Below, piece after piece: positions 34,638 through 44,514 of a stretch of DNA of 64,000 nt. The stretch spans positions 124,001 to 188,000 of the forward strand of contig NZ_JAJBZT010000005.1 in assembly GCF_020564625.1 (NCBI RefSeq). The letters run 5' to 3'. This DNA is from Leeia speluncae. GTDB lineage: Bacteria; Pseudomonadota; Gammaproteobacteria; Burkholderiales; Leeiaceae. Every line of letters starts with the position of its first letter. The stretch's first letter is position 1. The position numbers and the translations under genes were made by a program. Below the pieces are notes generated by a model, which was not told the DNA's origin, searched no databases, and saw nothing but the letters and a program-made list of their open reading frames with translations.

Positions 34638-35852
34638 ATGAAGACGCATCTCACCACGCCATCACGCCTCATTGCCTACTTTGCTAAGTGGATTGCAATT
34701 GCATCGATCATCGCTTTATTGGCGGGATCTGCTTCTGCATTTTTCTTAATTAGCTTGGAGTGGGTCACTCATACTCGCTTAACCAATCCACTACTCTTAC
34801 TTGGCCTTCCAATTGGCGGGGCATTTGTGGGCTGGTGCTATCATCGTTTTGGGCAATCCGTCGAGGCGGGCAACAACCTCTTAATTGACGAAATCCACGA
34901 TCCTAAACAAATTATCCCGCTCCGCATGGCACCACTCGTGCTCATGGGTACGTTAGTGTCCCATTTGTTTGGCGCATCCGTCGGCAGAGAAGGCACAGCC
35001 GTGCAAATGGGTGGCGCCCTAGCAGATCAATTAACCCACTATTTCCGGCTTAATCAGGCAGATCGGAAACTCATTCTAATGTCTGGGATTAGTGCTGGCT
35101 TTGCCTCTGTGTTTGGTACGCCGATTGCAGGTGCAATATTTGGGCTAGAGGTATGGATGTTAGGGAGATTGCGGCACGATGCGCTATTTCCTTGTTTAGT
35201 GTCTGCCTTTCTTGCCAATCTCGTCACCGGGCTTTGGGGTGTACATCACACCCATTATCAGATTGGGCTTATCCCTGATTTTTCTATCAGCACCTGGCTT
35301 TGGGTTCTCTTCTTAGGTGCAGCAGCGGGCTTATGCGGCAAAGGGTTCGCCACACTCACCCATTTCATCGGTAGCCGAGCTAAAAAAGCCATCCCCTCTC
35401 CTGTTTTACGTCCATTTATCGGCGGCGCGGTGTTGGCGGCCCTCTTCCTCTGTTTCCCTTTGTCCGCCTATTCTGGATTAGGTATTCCGGTGATTCAAAG
35501 CGCCTTTCACCAAACGCTAAATGCATATGATTGGTTAGCTAAACTGCTACTCACCGCTTTTTCGATTGGCACCGGCTTTAAAGGTGGCGAAGTCACTCCC
35601 CTCTTTTACATGGGAGCCACGCTTGGCAATGCCATTGCTCAACTCAGCCACTTGCCCTTAGGCCTCATGGCAGGGCTTGGTTTTATCGCTGTTTTCAGTG
35701 GTGCGGCCAATACGCCGCTCGCCTGCACCCTAATGGCAATCGAGCTCTTCGGCGGTCAGATCGCGCTCCCCGCTTTATTCGTCGCCACGGTTAGCTACCT
35801 ATTTTCTGGTTCGGCCACCATTTACAAAGCACAACGCAGCGAATCTCCCTAA
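34638..35852 (+). CDS. CLC-F-type fluoride (or chloride) transporter
   Basis: The ATG at 34638 gives 404 residues; a TTG at 34620 lies in the hairpin. The polytopic protein has the CLC pattern but differs from the chloride type: ASVGREGTAVQMGGALAD and GFKGGEVTPLFYMGATLGN, the latter two being typical of the fluoride/proton antiporter branch (CLC-F). The usual GSGIP motif is missing. It would expel fluoride. No fluoride (crcB) riboswitch was found before it. Assignment as CLC-F is from motifs only. Confidence 0.8.
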   Translation: MKTHLTTPSRLIAYFAKWIAIASIIALLAGSASAFFLISLEWVTHTRLTNPLLLLGLPIGGAFVGWCYHRFGQSVEAGNNLLIDEIHDPKQIIPLRMAPLVLMGTLVSHLFGASVGREGTAVQMGGALADQLTHYFRLNQADRKLILMSGISAGFASVFGTPIAGAIFGLEVWMLGRLRHDALFPCLVSAFLANLVTGLWGVHHTHYQIGLIPDFSISTWLWVLFLGAAAGLCGKGFATLTHFIGSRAKKAIPSPVLRPFIGGAVLAALFLCFPLSAYSGLGIPVIQSAFHQTLNAYDWLAKLLLTAFSIGTGFKGGEVTPLFYMGATLGNAIAQLSHLPLGLMAGLGFIAVFSGAANTPLACTLMAIELFGGQIALPALFVATVSYLFSGSATIYKAQRSESP

Positions 35853-35940
35853 GTAATACAGCAACCTACAAAGCTTTGACCAAATGATCAACTCGACATC
35901 CAAAACGTTGACCTGACGCAAATTTTTCACCTCAACTGCC

Positions 35941-35979
35941 ATGACAAAATTCAGCATCTCTTCGTGCTCCGTTTGTCAT
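35941..35979 (+). promoter_or_regulatory. Hairpin directly before the ubiU start codon
   Basis: The inverted repeat ATGACAAA (35941-35948) and TTTGTCAT (35972-35979) ends one base before the ATG. No ribosome-binding sequence is visible between the arms and the start, so the hairpin might govern translation initiation. Short arms (8 bp, loop 23 nt) keep this tentative. Confidence 0.4.
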
Positions 35980-35980
35980 C

Positions 35981-36988
35981 ATGGCCAAAAAACCCGAACT
36001 CATCTGCCCAGCAGGCAGCCTCCCCGCCTTAAAGCAAGCAATTGATCACGGGGCAGATGCTGTTTACTTAGGGTTAAAAGATGCCACCAATGCAAGAAAT
36101 TTTGCCGGGTTAAATTTTGATACGCCATCGGCAAAAGAAGGGATTCGCTACGCGCAGCAACGAGGCAAAAAGGTACTCATGGCGATCAATACCTTTGCCC
36201 AAGCAGGTGAAACCAAAAACTGGCAGCGCGCGGTCGATACCGCTGCAAATTGGGGCGTGGACGCTGTCATCTTAGCGGACATGGGGCTATTAGATTACGC
36301 CGCAAAAACGCACCCACAATTAAGAAGACATTTATCTGTACAAGGCTCTGCCACCAATTACGAGGCGGTTAACTTTGCCAAAGAAGCATTTGGAATTGAA
36401 CGCGTTGTTTTGCCCCGTGTACTGACCATTGCACAAGTTGAGCACCTCATTCAGCACACCAAGGTAGAGGTTGAAGTCTTCGGGTTTGGCAGCCTTTGCG
36501 TCATGGTAGAAGGCCGCTGCCTACTCTCCTCATACGCCACGGGCGAATCCCCCAACACCGCAGGCGTTTGCTCGCCAGCCAAAGCGGTACGCTGGCATAC
36601 AGACAAAGATGGGCTAGATGCTAGGCTCGGCGGCATTCTGATTGATCGCTACGGCGCATCAGAAAATGCAGGCTACCCAACGCTCTGCAAAGGACGCTTT
36701 CAAGTCAACGAAGAAACCTATTACGCCTTAGAAGAACCCACCAGCCTCAATGTGCTCTCTGCCCTACCAGAACTCATCCAGATTGGCGTCTCTGCCATCA
36801 AGATCGAAGGTAGACAAAGAAGCCCCGCCTATGTCGCCGAAGTCACCAAAACCTTGCGTGCAGCGATAGATGGGGCCATGGACGATGGGCCTCGCTTCCA
36901 AGTCAAACCCGTATGGCAACAAACACTAGGCAAGCTATCCGAAGGTCAACAGCAAACGCTCGGCGCCTATAGCCGGCCTTGGAAGTAA
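35981..36988 (+). CDS. ubiU: UbiU, oxygen-independent ubiquinone hydroxylation subunit (peptidase U32 fold)
   Basis: This 335-residue protein forms a heterodimer with UbiV that hydroxylates the ubiquinone ring without oxygen. The U32 signature is ELICPAGSLPALKQAIDHGA. The four cysteines for the 4Fe-4S cluster keep the spacing of E. coli UbiU: C-x6-C (SLCVMVEGRC), then x16, C in AGVCSP, then x38, C in PTLCKG. It heads the ubiU-ubiV-ubiT operon. Upstream, TTGACCTGACGCAA (35908-35921) resembles an FNR-type site only weakly; anaerobic control would be expected. Confidence 0.95.
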   Translation: MAKKPELICPAGSLPALKQAIDHGADAVYLGLKDATNARNFAGLNFDTPSAKEGIRYAQQRGKKVLMAINTFAQAGETKNWQRAVDTAANWGVDAVILADMGLLDYAAKTHPQLRRHLSVQGSATNYEAVNFAKEAFGIERVVLPRVLTIAQVEHLIQHTKVEVEVFGFGSLCVMVEGRCLLSSYATGESPNTAGVCSPAKAVRWHTDKDGLDARLGGILIDRYGASENAGYPTLCKGRFQVNEETYYALEEPTSLNVLSALPELIQIGVSAIKIEGRQRSPAYVAEVTKTLRAAIDGAMDDGPRFQVKPVWQQTLGKLSEGQQQTLGAYSRPWK

Positions 36989-37009
36989 CCGGTAAAAGAA
37001 AGAATTGGC

Positions 37010-37930
37010 ATGTTAAAGCTTAGCCTTGGCCCCTTGCTCTACTTTTGGCCAAAACAAACCGTTTTAGACTTCTACGCGCAGATGGCCGAATCCGCTGTCG
37101 ATACCATCTATGTCGGTGAAGTCGTCTGCAGCAGACGACAACAGCTACGCCCCGCAGATTGGATTTCCCTCGCAGCAGATCTCGCCAGCACAGGCAAAGA
37201 AATCATTCTGTCTTGCCAAGCACTATTAGAATCAGAAAGTGATCTCAAAGCCTTACGAAAATACTGCGAACAAGATCAGTTCAAGATAGAAGTGAACGAC
37301 ATGGGCGCACTGAGTTTAGTCGCTGGCAAAATCCCTTTCGTCGCAGGGACGCATCTCAATATCTACAACGAAACCACCTTAGCTTTTATCGCTAGCAAAG
37401 GCGCGATTCGCTGGGTACCCCCCGTTGAATTGCCGCAATCAAAATTACGCACGATTCTTCAGCATGCACCAGAAGGCATAGAAACCGAATTATTTGCTTA
37501 CGGCAAATTACCACTCGCGTTTTCTGCTCGCTGTTTTACCGCTCGTCACTACAATCTGAAAAAAGACGATTGCCAATTTAAGTGTCTAGCGCACCCAGAC
37601 GGTTTGGCGCTCGACACCAGAGACAACCAAACCTTTTTATCCATTAACGGGATTCAAACGCAATCGGGCGCCTGCCAACAATTATTGGGCGCGTTACCCG
37701 ATATCCGCGCATTAAACATTAGCCATCTTCGGATTAGCCCACAGTCAGTCGGCACAGAGACCGTTATTGACCTATTTAATGACGCACGAGAAAACCACCT
37801 ACCAACCGACTGGTACACCACCTTAGCGCAACTAAACCACGGCGCCCTATGTGATGGATACTGGCTTGGTGAAGCTGGCATTGCAAACAATAGCAACCTC
37901 GCCCCAAAGGATCATCAGCATGTCCACTAA
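37010..37930 (+). CDS. ubiV: UbiV, partner of UbiU (peptidase U32 fold)
   Basis: This 306-residue protein is the second subunit of the anaerobic ubiquinone hydroxylase. Cluster cysteines are visible at C40 (EVVCSRR) and in [10 protein letters not shown]...DDCQFKC, whose C-x12-C-x3-C spacing is the same as in E. coli UbiV. It follows ubiU by 21 bp, and its stop lies 11 bp inside ubiT. Together with UbiT it supplies ubiquinone when oxygen is absent. Confidence 0.94.
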   Translation: MLKLSLGPLLYFWPKQTVLDFYAQMAESAVDTIYVGEVVCSRRQQLRPADWISLAADLASTGKEIILSCQALLESESDLKALRKYCEQDQFKIEVNDMGALSLVAGKIPFVAGTHLNIYNETTLAFIASKGAIRWVPPVELPQSKLRTILQHAPEGIETELFAYGKLPLAFSARCFTARHYNLKKDDCQFKCLAHPDGLALDTRDNQTFLSINGIQTQSGACQQLLGALPDIRALNISHLRISPQSVGTETVIDLFNDARENHLPTDWYTTLAQLNHGALCDGYWLGEAGIANNSNLAPKDHQHVH

Positions 37931-38345
37931 TCGTGCACACTTCCTTGCCCCACTTAAACAACTGATTAGCAAGCTACCGAAGCGTCCACCATCGGATGTC
38001 ATGGTAGCGACGCTTAACTTTGCCAAACTTTCAGGCAAACTGCCAAACGATTGGACATTCCTGCTAGGAAAGCATATTGCCGTCCACTTTCTCGATTTAC
38101 CTGTCGAGTTACATCTTGGCTGGAGCGGCCATCGCTTTGTGGTGGTTAGCGCAAACACACCCGCGGATGTTATCTTTACTGCTTCATATCAAGATTTTCT
38201 AAGCCTCCTCAGACGCCAAGAAGATCCAGACACCCTTTTCTTTCAGCGCCGCTTACAAATTGAAGGCGATACCGAACTCGGGCTAACCCTGAAAAATATC
38301 CTAGACAGTATTGAACTGCCTAGCTGGCTAACCACGCATCACTAG
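37920..38345 (+). CDS. ubiT: UbiT, SCP2-domain ubiquinone biosynthesis accessory factor
   Basis: The ATG at 37920 has AAAGGA 9-10 nt upstream and overlaps the ubiV end by 11 bp; a longer in-frame start at 37851 lies well within ubiV. The 141-residue protein has the SCP2 lipid-binding fold: [33 protein letters not shown], and the strand [19 protein letters not shown]. It binds ubiquinone precursors and partners UbiU-UbiV. The operon closes with a terminator. Confidence 0.92.
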   Translation: MSTNRAHFLAPLKQLISKLPKRPPSDVMVATLNFAKLSGKLPNDWTFLLGKHIAVHFLDLPVELHLGWSGHRFVVVSANTPADVIFTASYQDFLSLLRRQEDPDTLFFQRRLQIEGDTELGLTLKNILDSIELPSWLTTHH

Positions 38346-38365
38346 CCCTAGCGCTGGCACAAATA

Positions 38366-38399
38366 AAAAAGCCTGACTATTTTCACAGTCAGGCTTTTT
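38366..38399. terminator. Bidirectional terminator between ubiT and ispB
   Basis: Stem AAAAAGCCTGACT (38366-38378) pairs with AGTCAGGCTTTTT (38387-38399), with A and T runs for both strands. Both ubiT and ispB end here. Confidence 0.92.
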
Positions 38400-38418
38400 A
38401 GTGTTTCACGATCACCAA

Positions 38419-39399
38419 TTAGCTTTGGCGATCCACTGCAATACGGGTAAGTGCAGCTAAGTGTTGTTTGGTTTCGCTATCTGGCAATTGTGCAATCGCA
38501 TCCATCGCCAAACGAACCTCCCCTTCGGCTACTTCCCTTGCGCTTGCAATTGCGCCCGTTTCGTCCATCAGGCTCATCAAGCGTGGCATCACTTCCAAAT
38601 TACCGGCAGCAATCAACTCTTTTAGCTGAGGGACTTCTGCCTCTGGCGCACGTTGCAAGGCATAAATCACTGGCAACGTTAGCTTGCCTTCACTCAAGTC
38701 ATCGCCAACGTTTTTACCAATATCGCCAGCATTGCCAGAGTAATCCAATACATCATCAATAATCTGGAAAGCAGTACCCAAATGCATACCGTATCTCGCC
38801 AAACCATCTTCCACCGCATCCGTCGCACCGGCAACCACCGCACCTAAACGGGCAGAGGCTTCAAACAACTTCGCGGTTTTATAGCGAATTACTTGCAAGT
38901 ACGCGTCCACGGTAATATCCGTGTCACCAATATTCATCAGCTGAAGCACTTCGCCTTCAGCAATCAGATTCGTCGCATCTGCCAGAATTTCTTGCACACG
39001 CATACTGCCGATACTCACCATCATCTGGAAACTACGGGAGTACAAGAAATCACCCACCAACACGGCTGCTGCATTACCAAACACCGCATTGGCTGTTTTT
39101 TGGCCACGGCGCATGCCAGACTCATCCACCACGTCATCGTGCAGCAACGTAGAGGTGTGAATCATTTCTACAACGGCAGCTAAAGTGAAGTGGTGCGTCG
39201 ATTGGTTGTTACACGCCCGAGCCGCCATTAAAGCAAGCAGAGGTCGCAAACGCTTACCGCCATTGCCAACAATATATTCAGCAATTTGGTTTACCAACAC
39301 GACTTCAGAATGAAGATGCTCGCGAATACAACGATCCACCGCTTGCATATCTTCAGCAAAAGCGGTTCTGACATCGGCAAAAGTAATGGAAGAAGACAC
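38419..39399 (-). CDS. ispB: Octaprenyl diphosphate synthase
   Basis: This enzyme builds the ubiquinone side chain from farnesyl and isopentenyl diphosphate. The 326-residue version starts at a GTG (39399) with AGGG 7 nt upstream; a TTG at 39405 adds two residues but is too close to the same site. Aspartate-rich motifs are LLHDDVVDESGMRRG and IIDDVLDYSGN. Length and motifs fit IspB or another long-chain prenyl synthase. It is divergent from rplU, the usual arrangement in proteobacteria, and complements the ubiUVT genes beside it. Confidence 0.94.
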   Translation of the reverse strand: MSSSITFADVRTAFAEDMQAVDRCIREHLHSEVVLVNQIAEYIVGNGGKRLRPLLALMAARACNNQSTHHFTLAAVVEMIHTSTLLHDDVVDESGMRRGQKTANAVFGNAAAVLVGDFLYSRSFQMMVSIGSMRVQEILADATNLIAEGEVLQLMNIGDTDITVDAYLQVIRYKTAKLFEASARLGAVVAGATDAVEDGLARYGMHLGTAFQIIDDVLDYSGNAGDIGKNVGDDLSEGKLTLPVIYALQRAPEAEVPQLKELIAAGNLEVMPRLMSLMDETGAIASAREVAEGEVRLAMDAIAQLPDSETKQHLAALTRIAVDRQS

Positions 39400-39565
39400 G
39401 ATCAAACCCTGATAACATTGCGTTTAGTACGAAAAAAATGCGTACTAAATAAGGTCAATTAATAGATTGCGCATGAGTGTACCGCAAATAGAGGCATCCC
39501 GTCCGGTCTGAATGCGCCATTCTACGTAAAAAACCGGTAAACCATGACCAAAGACAGAAAAAGTC

Positions 39566-39594
39566 TTGACAAATCAATCACTTTCCAGAATAAT
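39566..39594 (+). promoter_or_regulatory. Promoter of rplU-rpmA
   Basis: The -35 TTGACA (39566-39571) and -10 AATAAT (39589-39594) are 17 bp apart, a near-consensus housekeeping promoter. Transcription should start near 39601, just at the leader hairpin. Confidence 0.75.
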
Positions 39595-39600
39595 TCGCGA

Positions 39601-39617
39601 TTCGGTTAAAGACCGAA
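39601..39617 (+). promoter_or_regulatory. Short hairpin at the 5' end of the rplU leader
   Basis: TTCGGT and ACCGAA pair around TAAAG, followed by a T-rich stretch (attttatattt). It occupies the first bases of the transcript and could protect the RNA end or serve as an L21 leader element; the second is speculative. Confidence 0.4.
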
Positions 39618-39646
39618 GTAATTTTATATTTATTCTGGAGCATGTT

Positions 39647-39958
39647 ATGTATGCGGTCGTAAAAACTGGTGGCAAGCAGTACAAAGTTGTCATCGGCGAA
39701 AAACTAAAAGTAGAACAGATACCAGCAGACATCAACAGCGAAATCGTATTGGCAGAAGTATTGCTGGTCGCTAATGGCGAATCAGTAACTGTTGGTACTC
39801 CGCTGGTTGCTGGCGCTACTGTTAAAGCCACTGTTGTTTCTCAAGGTCGTCACGACAAAGTACGTATCTTCAAGATGCGTCGTCGTAAACACTATCAAAA
39901 ACGTCAAGGCCATCGCCAGAACTACACCGAACTTCAAATTACAGCGATCAACGCGTAA
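39647..39958 (+). CDS. rplU: 50S ribosomal protein L21
   Basis: The ATG at 39647 with GGAG upstream gives the standard N-terminus [14 protein letters not shown]; an in-frame TTG at 39566 lies in the promoter. The protein has 103 residues, as usual, and ends with the RNA-binding [17 protein letters not shown] block. It binds 23S rRNA in the large subunit. It is followed by rpmA after 34 bp. Confidence 0.98.
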   Translation: MYAVVKTGGKQYKVVIGEKLKVEQIPADINSEIVLAEVLLVANGESVTVGTPLVAGATVKATVVSQGRHDKVRIFKMRRRKHYQKRQGHRQNYTELQITAINA

Positions 39959-39992
39959 TTGGTTTATCGGAACTAGCAAGGAGTATTGAAAC

Positions 39993-40253
39993 ATGGCACA
40001 CAAGAAAGCAGGCGGTAGTTCACGTAACGGCCGCGACTCAGAAGCAAAACGCCTAGGTACTAAAGCTTACGGTGGCGAATTAGTATCTGCTGGTAGCATC
40101 ATCATCCGCCAACGCGGCACAAGATTCCACGCTGGCGATAACGTCGGCATGGGTAAAGACCACACTTTATTCGCTAAAGTTGACGGTCACGTTGAGTTCG
40201 CTGTTAAAGGCGCACTAAAACGCAAAACAGTAAACATCATCCCAGCTGCATAA
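39993..40253 (+). CDS. rpmA: 50S ribosomal protein L27
   Basis: This 86-residue protein starts [20 protein letters not shown] and has the conserved [19 protein letters not shown] segment. Its N-terminus reaches the peptidyl-transferase centre. AAGGAG lies before the start. There is no N-terminal extension for cleavage, as in Firmicutes. It shares the rplU transcript and is followed by a terminator. Confidence 0.98.
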   Translation: MAHKKAGGSSRNGRDSEAKRLGTKAYGGELVSAGSIIIRQRGTRFHAGDNVGMGKDHTLFAKVDGHVEFAVKGALKRKTVNIIPAA

Positions 40254-40275
40254 TTAGCTGAATGACATTGCTGTC

Positions 40276-40307
40276 AAAGCCCTATTCGCAAGAATAGGGC
40301 TTTTGTG
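40276..40307 (+). terminator. Rho-independent terminator after rpmA
   Basis: Stem AAAGCCCTATTC (40276-40287) pairs with GAATAGGGCTTT (40292-40303) around a GCAA tetraloop, followed by T. It separates rplU-rpmA from obgE. Confidence 0.92.
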
Positions 40308-40444
40308 TTTTCAAGCTTTTTTAATCTAAGCTTGAATAAATTTTAGTTTTTGAGTTTTCAGTTTCTATTGTCTAGTCGCTATCAACCATGGCGCTTAAAG
40401 AATAGCAATTGAATTCCAGCAAGTGCCCAAAGGCACAGAGGTAG

Positions 40445-41572
<1,128 letters not shown>

Positions 41573-41580
41573 GCAACAGA

Positions 41581-41606
41581 AAGCGCCCTACCGGGCGCTT
41601 TTTTTT
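41581..41606 (+). terminator. Rho-independent terminator after obgE
   Basis: Stem AAGCGCCC (41581-41588) and GGGCGCTT (41593-41600) with loop TACC, followed by a run of T to 41606. Confidence 0.93.
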
Positions 41607-41685
41607 ATTTGCAACCATCTTTTCAACACAAACGTCATAAAAACCGTTAGCATTAGACATTCCAAACGCATACAACGATCAATAT

Positions 41686-42435
41686 ATGTCTACTTGCTCA
41701 CGATTCCAACATCTTACTTTTGCAGGCACATTAGCTGCCGGTCTTGTTTGTTCTGCATTCATTCTTGGCATTTACGGCAAGCAAGCCGCAAATGCTAACC
41801 AGCAAAACATTACGGTTAAAGGACTTGCCGAAAAGCCCGTACAAGCAGACCAAGGGGTGATTTATCTATCGCTATTTGGTAACGGCGCCACCCTGCAAGA
41901 TGCTTTACGCAACTTACGCGAACAACGCCCCACCCTACAAACCTTCATCAGCCAACATGGTTTTGACAGCAAACAAACCGATTTTGCAAATGAAGAATTC
42001 GCTCCTGTTTTTCAAAAAAATGAAAACGGCGAATATACTTCCATCATCGATCATTACACCGCACAGCAACGCGTAACCCTGCGCCATAAAGACGTTCAAA
42101 AGATCGCCAAAACCACTTCTGACGTTTTAAAACTGCAAGAAAATGGATTAAACGTCACGAAAACAGGTACCGACTACTTAGTAAGCGATTTAGAAGCGAT
42201 CAAAATGTCGTTAATTGGTAGCGCGACGGACAATGCCGGCAACCGTGCCAATGAGTTTGCCAAGCATGGCAATATTAAAGTGGGTTCAATGCGATCCGCC
42301 TCTCAAGGTGCATTTTATATCTTGCCCGTTAATGGAACCAACGATAATACCGGTGACTACGGCGGCGTGTATGACAAAAGCACAATTAACAAAGTTGCAC
42401 GCGTCGTTGTCACCGTCACTTACAACCTAGAATAA
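41686..42435 (+). CDS. SIMPL-domain (DUF541) protein
   Basis: This 249-residue protein has an N-terminal membrane anchor or signal (FAGTLAAGLVCSAFILGIYG) and the SIMPL domain: NITVKGLAEKPVQADQG, a helix LQDALRNLREQRPTL, and RANEFAKHGNIKVGSMRSASQG. Such proteins are periplasmic or outer-membrane associated (E. coli YggE-like) and are linked to oxidative stress. No ribosome site is clear before the ATG. It begins the stretch between obgE and proB, transcribed the same way as the mks genes. Confidence 0.88.
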   Translation: MSTCSRFQHLTFAGTLAAGLVCSAFILGIYGKQAANANQQNITVKGLAEKPVQADQGVIYLSLFGNGATLQDALRNLREQRPTLQTFISQHGFDSKQTDFANEEFAPVFQKNENGEYTSIIDHYTAQQRVTLRHKDVQKIAKTTSDVLKLQENGLNVTKTGTDYLVSDLEAIKMSLIGSATDNAGNRANEFAKHGNIKVGSMRSASQGAFYILPVNGTNDNTGDYGGVYDKSTINKVARVVVTVTYNLE

Positions 42436-42453
42436 CGTTTTCTCGCACCGGCA

Positions 42454-42483
42454 ACTGGCCGCTTACGGTATAATGCGGCCAGT
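42454..42483 (+). promoter_or_regulatory. Promoter inside an inverted repeat before mksF
   Basis: A perfect 9-bp repeat (ACTGGCCGC at 42454-42462, GCGGCCAGT at 42475-42483) encloses TATAAT at 42469-42474. No good -35 is seen. The mksF start at 42503 lies 20 bp after it. The symmetry suggests a repressor site or a leader hairpin. Confidence 0.6.
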
Positions 42484-42502
42484 CCAGTTAACCGCCTTTA
42501 TC

Positions 42503-43825
42503 ATGTCAGAGTCATCCCCGCCATTTGCGGACTTTTTCCAAACCAAAATAGCGCCAGAAGAGTTGCCAATGTTGCAACCGCTCTTGGGCGCGCGCGATTT
42601 ATTGGGCACGTTTATCGCCCTATTTCGCGGCGGCGAAGAAGAAGTCATTATCCGCCTCTTAGTGTTAAGAGAAATTGGCGCACGCGCGGATGCGCCACGC
42701 TGGTCTCCACAAGATTTACAGCAACACTTTGCCTACTTAAACCCGGTTAAACTCGAAACGGTGTTAAAGCGTTTACGTGAGCACGGGCTTCTTATCTGGG
42801 ATGGCGATAGCGGCCTTTACGAGCTATCCGATCCGGCACGTGCGGCACTTGCCTCACTCTCTACGCTACTCGGTTTTGCCTCTAAGCCCGACTTAGAGCT
42901 CGATTACCTCACGTCGCAAGTCGCGGCAGGGCAATCCGTTGGACAAGTCTCTCAAGAAGCAATGAAGCACCTGCTTGCCGCACTGAATAAACTCTACCAA
43001 GAGTTTACCGATGCGCTCGAGTCACAATCCGAAATCCGCATCCAAGCGGCACAAGGGAAACTCGAACGTGTTTGGCAAAGTGTAGAGAAGGCCACCGCCG
43101 TCGCGAGAACCATTTATACCGATGATGCAACACCCGGCGATCTACTCAGTACGGCACAAGCTATTTCACTATCTCAAAGCCGCTTACTGAACCTAATGGG
43201 TACATTCAAGCGCCGGCTTGCTCAGTTGCAACAGCAGCGTGTCCACCTTGGTCATTCTGGCTTAACAACTCATGACATCACGCAATGGCTACGTCAGCGT
43301 TCACAGAATGAACTTGCCCACTTTTTATTCGAGCAACTCCCTGTCCTGCCTGACCCTGTATTTGTGACGACAGATGAATTACTCGATGTCGCTGAGTTTG
43401 AGTTAATCGACAAAGACAGGTCACAAGAGGCCACCTTTGAGTTACCCGCGGCTACCACCGCGCAAGACACACAAATTCAAGAAGAAGTATCGCTACTTGC
43501 TGCTACACGTTTCTTTGAACGACTAACCGATATTGATAAGCCAACCACCTTAGGTGAAGCCTTAGTCACTAACGACTACGCGACGACGGCCTATCGTTTA
43601 TCACTCTTATCTTTGTTAGGCGATCCAGACTCAGAAGTTGACCATAGCATTGTTGCCGATTTAGCCGCACTACCACTGACGCTAGAAGCGAGTGGAGAAG
43701 TGGAGCTATTACCCGAGCACCCTGCCGTCAGCCGTATTAGTCTTGGCCGACTCACCCCAAAAAATTATGTTGAACCCGAAGTGCCATCTACAGATGAAAC
43801 TTCCCCCTCTCCGGAAACTCCATGA
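42503..43825 (+). CDS. mksF: Condensin subunit MksF (kleisin-like)
   Basis: This 440-residue protein (ATG at 42503; an earlier ATG at 42473 overlaps the -10 box) begins with a winged helix (about 35-125; VKLETVLKRLREHGLLIWDGDSG), as in MukF-type kleisins. A long helical middle (about 150-265) may bind the SMC neck, and the C-terminal part is acidic. It is followed by mksE with an ATGA overlap, and mksB. The order F-E-B is the same as in Pseudomonas. Sequence identity to MukF is low, so the call rests on gene order, length and the winged helix. Confidence 0.82.
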   Translation: MSESSPPFADFFQTKIAPEELPMLQPLLGARDLLGTFIALFRGGEEEVIIRLLVLREIGARADAPRWSPQDLQQHFAYLNPVKLETVLKRLREHGLLIWDGDSGLYELSDPARAALASLSTLLGFASKPDLELDYLTSQVAAGQSVGQVSQEAMKHLLAALNKLYQEFTDALESQSEIRIQAAQGKLERVWQSVEKATAVARTIYTDDATPGDLLSTAQAISLSQSRLLNLMGTFKRRLAQLQQQRVHLGHSGLTTHDITQWLRQRSQNELAHFLFEQLPVLPDPVFVTTDELLDVAEFELIDKDRSQEATFELPAATTAQDTQIQEEVSLLAATRFFERLTDIDKPTTLGEALVTNDYATTAYRLSLLSLLGDPDSEVDHSIVADLAALPLTLEASGEVELLPEHPAVSRISLGRLTPKNYVEPEVPSTDETSPSPETP

Positions 43826-44514
43826 GCGATCCAATAGCAACCCTCATTGCCCGCCTCTTGGCTCACCGGGTTTTGCCACGACATGACCCGATGGCAAGAC
43901 GCGCTCTGATTGACGAACGCTTTCGCCAAGACCTAGACCAACGACTTGCTGCAAGTGGGCTCTGCCTGTTAGAAAATCCGTATGCAGAGCACATCTCGAT
44001 TGCATTGGCGAGTGAGCAAATTGGCCCTGTCTTTGGTAGTGATGATATTTGGCAAACCAATAACCAAGGGATGAAACGAGACGCAATTGCCTTGCTGACC
44101 GTGTTATGGTCTTTGATTATTTTGCCAAAACGTCAACGTCAGCATTCTCGCCGTACCCGTGAAGAGCTAGATCAAGCCGATCTGTTTGGCAGCGAAAAGC
44201 CTATGCCAACACAAGAAGTTGCCAGTGTACTCTCAGAAGAAGCGCTCATTGCCGACTTTGGACATGTACTTGGCGGTAAAGGCCGTATCAACATGAACCT
44301 AGGCCAACTGGCACGTCTTGGCTTTATCAAACGTTACAACCACCAAATCACTGAAGGTCCTTTACTAGATTTGGCACTGGATTACAGTAAGCTCGCCCCT
44401 CGTATTATTGATGGTGCACTAGGCGATGTGCTGCGCGAAATGGGCGCAGACATCCCAACGGAGATGCCGACGCTCGCATCTGAAGAAGACTACATCGATG
44501 AGGAACCGAGCTGA
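43822..44514 (+). CDS. mksE: Condensin subunit MksE
   Basis: This 230-residue protein is soluble with a winged-helix character (ELAR-like block NMNLGQLARLGFIKRYN and LPLL-type ends). It should bind MksF and bridge it to the SMC protein. It overlaps mksF by 4 bp and ends one base into mksB (TGATG), so all three are translated together in fixed amounts. The acidic tail (EEDYIDEEP) is common in this subunit. Identity rests on position, length and general fold. Confidence 0.82.
   Translation: MSDPIATLIARLLAHRVLPRHDPMARRALIDERFRQDLDQRLAASGLCLLENPYAEHISIALASEQIGPVFGSDDIWQTNNQGMKRDAIALLTVLWSLIILPKRQRQHSRRTREELDQADLFGSEKPMPTQEVASVLSEEALIADFGHVLGGKGRINMNLGQLARLGFIKRYNHQITEGPLLDLALDYSKLAPRIIDGALGDVLREMGADIPTEMPTLASEEDYIDEEPS

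Noticed and set aside
35876-35891. TTGAC-CAAATG-ATCAA as an FNR box before ubiU
   Set aside because: Half-sites are separated by 6 bp and not 4 bp, so it does not fit the FNR consensus; kept only as a remark.
42473-42502. Upstream ATG at 42473 as the mksF start
   Set aside because: It overlaps the TATAAT -10 box (42469-42474), so the transcript would begin after it; the ATG at 42503 is used.
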